Source: a virus. Taken from it: a stretch of DNA of 64,000 nt. Positions 58,261 to 64,000 of this stretch are shown piece by piece. The notes under the pieces were generated by a model. The model ran no database searches. It was given only the letters and a program-made list of their open reading frames with translations, and was not told where the DNA came from. The stretch lies in the IMG/VR virus record IMGVR_UViG_3300031251_000004, positions 1-64,000 of that record. One strand, given 5' to 3'. Each line of letters begins with the position of its first letter. Within the stretch, counting starts at the first letter, position 1. Made by a program: the position numbers and the translations under genes.

Positions 58261-60741
58261 CTAACATTTTGAAAAACCACAATCTTTACATCTAAGACAG
58301 CCTTCTTGATATATAAGAGTATTTTCTTGTTTACAAGACGGACATACCTTTTCGCTAGCAGATTTTGCGCCATCCTGAACATAAGATTTTAATACCCTTG
58401 ACATAACCATTGAGAATGAAGTTATATCTGAATATTTATCCTTTTGTAATTGCTCTACAATATATTGTACTGGAACACCGTGTCTTAATGACAACGATAT
58501 GGTTCTTGAGAACGCACCAAAATTAGCGTTCTCAAATACATTTGCAATATCTTTGATTGTCATTTGATCATCATCTTCGCCAACAATTAGGTTATATGTG
58601 GATATACCATCTACTTTACCATTCTTTTGAATCTGACCCGTTTTATGTTTATTTGGTATATCAACATATTTTGATAGCCCGCCGAATGCTTCATATGGCT
58701 GTCCGTTTAGCAAGCCAATAAACATTGTCCACTGCTCACCTTTTATTTTGGCTTTCTTAATATCGCATGGAAGGATGTCTGGTCGTTTTGGAGCCATAGC
58801 TGTGTGAATTATATTTGGACGATTTTCTTTTGATTCATTTTGTTCCATACTAACTAATACTCCAGATCTACACCCATCACGATATACTGTAAATCCTTTT
58901 GTTCCAGATTCCCATGCCTTCATATATACTTCAGATACTAATTCTTTAGTTGCTGAATTAGGAAGATTACAAGTTTTTGATATAGCATGACAAGTCCACT
59001 TTTGAGCAACTGCTTGCAAATCTACACTTGCGACCCAGTCAATTTCATTTGATGTTGCTTGCCAATAAGGAGACTTTTTAATATTAGTTTCGCCTGTAAT
59101 TTTCATCCATTTTTTTACGCCATGATGATATACATTGAATTCCTGCCACTTATCACCAAGCTGATCGGTAAAATCTACTTTAGCATTTTTATCTGATGAA
59201 TTAATTTTCTTTCTTCGTTTATATTCCAAAAGAAATGGAGGTTCAATACCCGAAGTTGTTTGAGTTAATGTTGATACGCTGCCAGCAGGAGCCGTAGTAA
59301 GTAATGCTATATTCCTTCTGCCATTCTTTTTATATATTTCATAAGTTTTTTTATCAGCTTTCCATATCTGTTCTAAAAACTCATGACCTTTTTCTTTTTC
59401 AAAAGAAAATACTGGGAATGTCCCTCGTTCTCCAGCCATAATACAGGTAGAACGATAGCATCCTATTGCTAAATGTTTATATATTTTTTCGGTTATCTCT
59501 ATTGATTCTTTAGATCCGTATTTTATATTTAGCATTGCTATACAGTCACCAACGCCAGTTATACCAGTTCCGGTTCTTCGCCCATTTATACATGCCTGTT
59601 TTACCTTATCCCATAACTCCAATTCAATTGCTTTGACATTTGCGGGTTCGGGATCTTTTTTTATTTTTGCTATTATTTTATCAATTGATTCAATTTCAAG
59701 ATCAATCATATCATCCATTAATCGCTGCGCTTTAATTGAATGATCTAAAAATAGATTAAAATCAAAATCAGCATCTTTTGTAAATGGATTATTTACATAT
59801 GATGTAAGATTTATTAACAACAATCTACAACTATCATATGCTGACAAAATCAATTCGGAGCAAGGATTTGTTGATATTGATTTATACCCCATATCATTAT
59901 ATATATCTGATGGCGTTCTTCGCAAGGAAGTATCCCAAAATAATAATCCAGGCTCAGCACTTGTATGAGCCGCATCTATAATTTCATCCCATATTTCTTT
60001 TGCATTAATATAATTAGACACTTCAGGGGTATCAGAATCAACCGGCCAACGAAGCTGATACTGTTCGTTATTTTTTACTGCTTTCATGAATTCATCTGAC
60101 AATTGCAATGATATATTTGCTCCAGTTACTTTTTTTAAATCTTTTTTTATATTTATAAATGTTCGTACTTCTGGATGATGAATAGAACAGGTTATCATGA
60201 GCGCGCCTCTTCGCCCAGACTGTCCAACCTCTCTAATTGTATTAGAGAATCTTTCCATAAACATACCAATACCATCTGTTGTTTTTGCAGCATTCGCTGT
60301 AGCAACTCCTTTTGGTCGTAATGTTGATATATTGAGACCAACGCCACCTCTTCGTTTTGATATTTGAGCGAGTTCCTGATCTGTTTTTAAAATACCCCCA
60401 TAAGAATCATATGGGCTTTCAACAACAAAACAATTAGACAAACTTTGAATTTGATATGAGTTCCCAATAGCAGACATTGGGCTTCCCTGAGGGACAATAT
60501 ACTTGAACTTATCTAGTAACGCAAATATTTCTTTTTCATCCATGGGATTGGGATATTTACTTTCTATTCTTGCAAACTCTTTTGCAAGTCGCCAATGCAT
60601 TTCAGTAGGAGTTAACTCAAGATATTCTCCTTTTTCATTTTGAAGGGCGTATTTATCTGTAAATACTTTACCTGCTAATTCATCACCATCGAAATATTCG
60701 ATACTAGCCTCTAAAACTTGTTCATACGTATATTTTTTCAT
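58261..60741 (-). CDS. nrdJ: Adenosylcobalamin-dependent (class II) ribonucleotide reductase
   Basis: The ATG at 60741 is preceded by AAGGATTAGGA; the in-frame ATG at 60759 has no such site. The protein has 826 residues. SNCFVV carries the N-terminal redox Cys. NPCSE (active-site Cys and Glu) and the TAPAGSVS loop follow. NLPNSATKEL...AWESGTKGFTVYRDG is characteristic of NrdJ. A TSCPD-type C-terminal domain and a four-Cys zinc ribbon (CPSCKQE, CLRCKDCG) end the protein. It reduces ribonucleotides without oxygen dependence but needs host B12. No separate small subunit is needed. Confidence 0.92.
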   Translation of the reverse strand: MKKYTYEQVLEASIEYFDGDELAGKVFTDKYALQNEKGEYLELTPTEMHWRLAKEFARIESKYPNPMDEKEIFALLDKFKYIVPQGSPMSAIGNSYQIQSLSNCFVVESPYDSYGGILKTDQELAQISKRRGGVGLNISTLRPKGVATANAAKTTDGIGMFMERFSNTIREVGQSGRRGALMITCSIHHPEVRTFINIKKDLKKVTGANISLQLSDEFMKAVKNNEQYQLRWPVDSDTPEVSNYINAKEIWDEIIDAAHTSAEPGLLFWDTSLRRTPSDIYNDMGYKSISTNPCSELILSAYDSCRLLLINLTSYVNNPFTKDADFDFNLFLDHSIKAQRLMDDMIDLEIESIDKIIAKIKKDPEPANVKAIELELWDKVKQACINGRRTGTGITGVGDCIAMLNIKYGSKESIEITEKIYKHLAIGCYRSTCIMAGERGTFPVFSFEKEKGHEFLEQIWKADKKTYEIYKKNGRRNIALLTTAPAGSVSTLTQTTSGIEPPFLLEYKRRKKINSSDKNAKVDFTDQLGDKWQEFNVYHHGVKKWMKITGETNIKKSPYWQATSNEIDWVASVDLQAVAQKWTCHAISKTCNLPNSATKELVSEVYMKAWESGTKGFTVYRDGCRSGVLVSMEQNESKENRPNIIHTAMAPKRPDILPCDIKKAKIKGEQWTMFIGLLNGQPYEAFGGLSKYVDIPNKHKTGQIQKNGKVDGISTYNLIVGEDDDQMTIKDIANVFENANFGAFSRTISLSLRHGVPVQYIVEQLQKDKYSDITSFSMVMSRVLKSYVQDGAKSASEKVCPSCKQENTLIYQEGCLRCKDCGFSKC

Positions 60742-60813
60742 TCCTAATCCTTCTCGCATTTAAGATAGTTCTTTACTGCGTTTTCAACAACAACGCTGAA
60801 AACTAAAATCTTT

Positions 60814-61443
60814 TTATAGTCGAATATTTTTTTTCAAAACATCCAACGCGCCGTCAATCATTTTCATACAATAAAAACGTGATAGCTTCATTTTCTTGCA
60901 AACTTTGCTTATTGACAACGGCTTATCGCCATCAACTCCGAATACAAGATTTACTATTTTCTTTTGCTCCTCATTTAAATGATCCATCGCTGAACCAATT
61001 ACTTTAGTTATTTCTAAATCTTCCGTAAGCGTCTCAGGTATATTTTTTTCTTCTTTTAGTTCTGGCATTTTCGTCTCTCTATGAGGCACATTAGCTTTTG
61101 CAAACTTCAACGGGTATCTAATAACTGTATGAGTGTTTGCGCTACGAGTTATTCTAGTTTCTATATACTTATGAGCCCACCAAAAGAAATTTCCTTTACT
61201 AGGATCATAATTATTCATTGCTCGTACTAAGACTTCTAATCCCTCTTGGTTCAAATCTTCATAATTTGAGAACCCCTTATACTTATTGGTTCGCATCGAT
61301 ATCAGGTAAAAAAACTTATCTATACATATTTGTTCGTGTTTCTTGTATTCTGCTATATCCGTCTGACTTTTTGTTTCCTCACTTTTATTTCGTAGTTGAA
61401 TTAATGTCATCATGAGATTTTGAGCTTCTTCAATAGATATCAT
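60814..61443 (-). CDS. Sigma-70 family RNA polymerase sigma factor
   Basis: The ATG at 61443 is preceded by AAAAGG at 9 bases, giving 209 residues; a longer frame to 61512 adds a hydrophobic leader that is not preferred. Region 2 is clear at 60-105 (YEDLNQEGLEVLVRAMNNYD, then FFWWAHKYIETRI). Region 4 lies at 153-205 with a helix-turn-helix (LSISKVCKKMKLSRFYCMKM). Regions 1.1 and 3 are reduced. It probably directs host RNA polymerase to a class of phage promoters. Confidence 0.85.
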   Translation of the reverse strand: MISIEEAQNLMMTLIQLRNKSEETKSQTDIAEYKKHEQICIDKFFYLISMRTNKYKGFSNYEDLNQEGLEVLVRAMNNYDPSKGNFFWWAHKYIETRITRSANTHTVIRYPLKFAKANVPHRETKMPELKEEKNIPETLTEDLEITKVIGSAMDHLNEEQKKIVNLVFGVDGDKPLSISKVCKKMKLSRFYCMKMIDGALDVLKKNIRL

Positions 61444-61573
61444 TCTTACCAGCCTTTTGATGGCATTAGCGCCAACAATTAACCAATATAAGACATAGAA
61501 AAAGAATGTCAAGGTATTGGATGACTATTTTTGTGTTTGTAGTAAAAAATATATCTTGTTAGTGATAGAAAAC

Positions 61574-61771
61574 TTACTTTGAGTATCGATCTTTTGCCCA
61601 TCCACCCCCAACCAGCGTGAAACTTGTTTGTGAAATCAAACGCTTAGGCGGCGGACTAATTTTATTATTTTCTTTACATGTAGGACACTCTTGTAATGGC
61701 TCGTCATGAACTGACTGAACTGCCTCGAACTCTTTATCGCAAATTTCACAATAATAACAATAGGTTGCCAT
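61574..61771 (-). CDS. FmdB-type zinc ribbon protein
   Basis: This 65-residue protein closely fits the FmdB family: YCYYCEICDKEFEAVQSVHD, ECPTCKE, then PPKRLISQTSFTLVGGGWAKD. Cys pairs at about 5-11 and 29-32 make one zinc ribbon. The GGGW-AKD-Y ending is characteristic. It is probably a nucleic-acid or regulatory adaptor. AAGGG precedes the ATG. Confidence 0.75.
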   Translation of the reverse strand: MATYCYYCEICDKEFEAVQSVHDEPLQECPTCKENNKISPPPKRLISQTSFTLVGGGWAKDRYSK

Positions 61772-61772
61772 T

Positions 61773-62003
61773 CTATTTTCCCTTATTCATAATCTTATTA
61801 ATTACGTCTTGCGCTATCTTATTAGCTTCATCTTCTGATATTATATTTGTTTTTACTTTGCTATCTACTTCGGTTAGTATTTTTTGAATACGTTTTAGAT
61901 TTCGCGATGGCTTTGGCGTTTTGCCTTGTTGCACATCATCGAATGCTTTTTTCAATTCTTTGATGGCGAAATCAATTACTTGTTTTTTATTATCATCTGG
62001 CAT
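61773..62003 (-). CDS. Small Lys-rich helical hypothetical protein (76 aa)
   Basis: It is highly charged and mainly helical (VIDFAIKELKKAFDDVQQGK, IISEDEANKIAQDVINKIMN) with a short Pro-containing hinge. No family is recognised. It ends 1 base before the FmdB-like gene, so it is co-transcribed with it. Confidence 0.55.
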   Translation of the reverse strand: MPDDNKKQVIDFAIKELKKAFDDVQQGKTPKPSRNLKRIQKILTEVDSKVKTNIISEDEANKIAQDVINKIMNKGK

Positions 62004-62012
62004 TTTGATTTC

Positions 62013-62330
62013 CTATATTAGGAGTAAAAACTTATTTATATGTTCTTCTACTTCAATAATTTTTATTGTTAAATAATCAATCTTGGTAAATGAAACAATA
62101 TATCGTTCGCTAAAATCTGATTTATCACTTAATTTTATTAGGTTTGCTTGTTGTCTATCTATGCTACGAATATAATCGAGCAGATCACCTTTATCATCCA
62201 TCATGGTATGAACTATTTTAGTATAATAGTTTTCTATTTTTCCATTAACAAAATTAGGATGCTTTTTATTAAAAAGAAACTTGTCTGCTACGCCGTAATA
62301 GATTTTATCGGGGTCGATTTCTTTTTCCAC
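62013..62330 (-). CDS. Hypothetical protein with HINKFLLLI tail
   Basis: This is a 105-residue protein. YYGVADKFLFNKKHPNFVNG precedes a helix and a beta-rich C-terminal segment ending IEVEEHINKFLLLI. That tail resembles the LLI tails of the small proteins at 5149-9468, 50 kb away. The ATG lies inside the upstream zinc-ribbon gene (26-base overlap). Function unknown. Confidence 0.55.
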   Translation of the reverse strand: MEKEIDPDKIYYGVADKFLFNKKHPNFVNGKIENYYTKIVHTMMDDKGDLLDYIRSIDRQQANLIKLSDKSDFSERYIVSFTKIDYLTIKIIEVEEHINKFLLLI

Positions 62331-62625
62331 GATCTAGTCCTTGTTGAATTTGTTCATACTTGGCTTCACCTATGAAATTGGAGTATACTTTTTCTGAACT
62401 ATATAATTCTTTCTGAAACTTTTGAGCGTCTTCTTTTGTTTTTGCTGTTAGCTCATGTCCTGTTAGTTCAACAATGCCCCTCCCGCCCAGACTAATTAAA
62501 TGTATTATGTTTCCTTTGGCATTACATTTGGGGCAGGTGTCTGGATCAGGCGCTTTTATTGATTGTTCTAATTCCCATTCGTGATTACATTCTGGCGATT
62601 CATGTTTAAATTCATATACTGGCAT
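62305..62625 (-). CDS. FmdB-like zinc ribbon protein with long tail
   Basis: This is a 106-residue protein. VYEFKHESPECNHEWELEQS and TCPKCNAKGN (about 31-40) give one zinc ribbon of the FmdB type. Unlike the 61574 protein, residues 50-106 form a charged helical tail (EDAQKFQKELYSSEKVYSNF, RGKRNRPR). The pair may be paralogues that act in transcription control near the sigma factor; this is a guess from position. Confidence 0.65.
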   Translation of the reverse strand: MPVYEFKHESPECNHEWELEQSIKAPDPDTCPKCNAKGNIIHLISLGGRGIVELTGHELTAKTKEDAQKFQKELYSSEKVYSNFIGEAKYEQIQQGLDRGKRNRPR

Positions 62626-62626
62626 T

Positions 62627-64000
62627 TTATTCCTTTATTTTTCCTATCCGATCTGATATATCATCAGGATCGGTTTTTGTAACACTGTTGCTATAGCTTG
62701 GATCATTTATTAACGCACAACATGCGTAATTTTTTAAGGCCTTTCCTTTACCAAGCTCTGTTCGTCTAGATTTTATAATATGCATCGTGATATCTGGTTC
62801 TTCTGGCGGGCGTTTTTCTATTTGTATTCCGAAGTTAGCATTATGCATTATCATTTTGCTGCGGCCAATACGATGTAGCCCAATCTGATTTTCCATTGCC
62901 TTCTTACCTTGCATAATATCATTTAATTGAACCGCACTCAACATAATAATTTCATGAACACGGGCGAACTCGCTTAACTGCTCACTTATTTTACCAAGTT
63001 TCAACCAGTCATCCATATTTTCATCTCTGGTATAATCCATCAATGACAAATAATCTACTACCATAACTTTTGGTTTCTTACGTGTAAGAACTATATCATT
63101 GAATATCAGCTCAATGGTTTCTATTGTGGCTCCGCGTGGTATATCAACGATCTCAAAATCAAATGGATACTGCTTTACAAACTTTAAACATTTAGTCAGT
63201 CTCTTTTGCTCATCATCGGTTAACTTTGCATCACGAATACCCTTTTGCGGTATCATACCTAATCTTGCTAATATACGTTCTTGCATATCATTGAATGGCA
63301 TTTCAAGACTTATATATAATATATCAGTACCTTCTCTGAAATCTCTTTCCATATCAATTGTATTACCTTGAAGCCACATATTCATTGCCATATTCATTAG
63401 CAACATTGACTTGCCGCCGCCTGTATCTGCACCAATCAATAACATTTCCGATGGGCGCATGCCGCCCGTTGTAAAATCAAAAAAACTATATCCTGTTGGC
63501 ATACCAATACCAAAATTAGGATCCTTTAATTTTGCTACATACCTATTCTTAAAATCATCAGCAGCGCCCTTTAATGTATTTTGTTCATATGCTTTGAGTT
63601 GATTTATATTTTTGATATTATTTAATACTGATTGAATATCACCAATACTCTTTTTTAAATCTAAATTATCTGCTTGACTTGTTAGTCCGTCTTTTAGATT
63701 ATGAATAAGCTTTTCCGAATACCTCTTCTTTAATTTTTCTAAATCGTGCTTATATTCTTTATCATCATAATTGAATGCCATTATCCTATCGAATAATTGA
63801 TCTGTGTGCTCAGCGAATGCTTTATTTTTAGCAGGATCAATACGCTCTAATATTACACGCTTAGTAGGCACATCTTTATATACACGAATATATTCAATAA
63901 CCAATTTAGCAAAACGCCAAGCGCTCGGATCAAACAACTTCTCATTGCAATCGTGCGCAAACTCCAATGCGTATTTACGATTGGTTAGAATTGTTTTTAA
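62627..64000 (-). CDS. Replicative DNA helicase, DnaB-like (5' end outside window)
   Basis: The frame is open to base 64000, so the N-terminus is missing; at least 457 residues are present. The RecA-type core shows LLIGADTGGGKSMLLMNMAM (Walker A GADTGGGKS), ILYISLEMPFNDMQERILAR, VMVVDYLSLMD (Walker B) and IIMLSAVQLND, followed by an Arg-containing RIGRSKMI. This is the DnaB/Gp4/SF4 hexameric helicase order that unwinds DNA at the fork and loads with primase. No primase is seen in the window. Confidence 0.88.
   Translation of the reverse strand, partial: LKTILTNRKYALEFAHDCNEKLFDPSAWRFAKLVIEYIRVYKDVPTKRVILERIDPAKNKAFAEHTDQLFDRIMAFNYDDKEYKHDLEKLKKRYSEKLIHNLKDGLTSQADNLDLKKSIGDIQSVLNNIKNINQLKAYEQNTLKGAADDFKNRYVAKLKDPNFGIGMPTGYSFFDFTTGGMRPSEMLLIGADTGGGKSMLLMNMAMNMWLQGNTIDMERDFREGTDILYISLEMPFNDMQERILARLGMIPQKGIRDAKLTDDEQKRLTKCLKFVKQYPFDFEIVDIPRGATIETIELIFNDIVLTRKKPKVMVVDYLSLMDYTRDENMDDWLKLGKISEQLSEFARVHEIIMLSAVQLNDIMQGKKAMENQIGLHRIGRSKMIMHNANFGIQIEKRPPEEPDITMHIIKSRRTELGKGKALKNYACCALINDPSYSNSVTKTDPDDISDRIGKIKE

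Noticed and set aside
1-64000. CRISPR arrays, IS elements and integrase genes
   Set aside because: No regularly spaced direct repeat with unique spacers, no transposase or integrase motif, and no terminal inverted repeats with target duplication were seen. The repeats found are iteron-like or lie within fibre genes.

Overview
The window reads as part of a large tailed-phage (Caudoviricetes, probably jumbo-class) genome. Genes are densely packed with 1-14 base overlaps. There are no rRNA genes and I recognise no tRNA genes. The gene set is viral: a DnaB-type replicative helicase, class II ribonucleotide reductase, flavin-dependent thymidylate synthase, dUTPase, a phage-type sigma factor, PhoH, DEDDh exonucleases, homing endonucleases, and about 32 kb of tail-fibre and adhesin genes built from GGDLSGTYPNPTV-type repeats. 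The host cannot be named from the sequence.

Layout. (1) Bases 1-3110 are a more GC-rich block of small minus-strand genes of unknown function. Four of its intergenic leaders carry the same TCTGCTAATATCC plus stem-loop element. (2) Bases 3111-5148 hold no convincing gene: a GC-rich, hairpin-rich stretch, then a G-rich stretch with a G-quadruplex motif, then an abrupt strand-skew flip near 5010 into AT-rich 22-bp iteron-like repeats. This is a candidate replication origin or control region. (3) Bases 5149-11968 are an AT-rich minus-strand accessory block. It holds an expanded set of small proteins with similar C-terminal tails, three CPxC paralogues, two HExxH metalloproteases, a PG-binding-like protein and one opposite-strand HNH gene. 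(4) Bases 12119-20560 are mainly a plus-strand metabolic operon: M20-type peptidase, dUTPase, HD phosphohydrolase, exonuclease, IF-1-like protein, IMPDH/GMP reductase, putative PD-(D/E)xK nuclease, adenine methylase, ThyX and a LAGLIDADG endonuclease. (5) Bases 20587-25452 encode a 1621-residue tail spike. (6) Bases 25453-30559 are a minus-strand operon: macro-like protein, HAD phosphatase, GT-B glycosyltransferase, second DEDDh exonuclease, FAD oxidoreductase, and a small gene with an in-frame amber codon. (7) Bases 30630-53233 are the adhesin arsenal: fibres, four glycine-rich tip proteins, one fibre gene in inverted orientation and three tandem structural paralogues. (8) Bases 53220-64000 are minus-strand: NadR-like ATPase, structural protein, methionine aminopeptidase, PhoH, class II RNR, sigma factor, zinc ribbons and the replicative helicase, which is cut by the window edge.

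Together the genes suggest a phage that makes its own dNTPs (RNR, ThyX, dUTPase, HD enzyme, IMPDH/GMPR). It appears to adjust host translation and transcription (IF-1-like protein, methionine aminopeptidase, sigma factor) and to diversify receptor binding through modular fibres. Functions are inferred from motifs read by eye; no database search was run.
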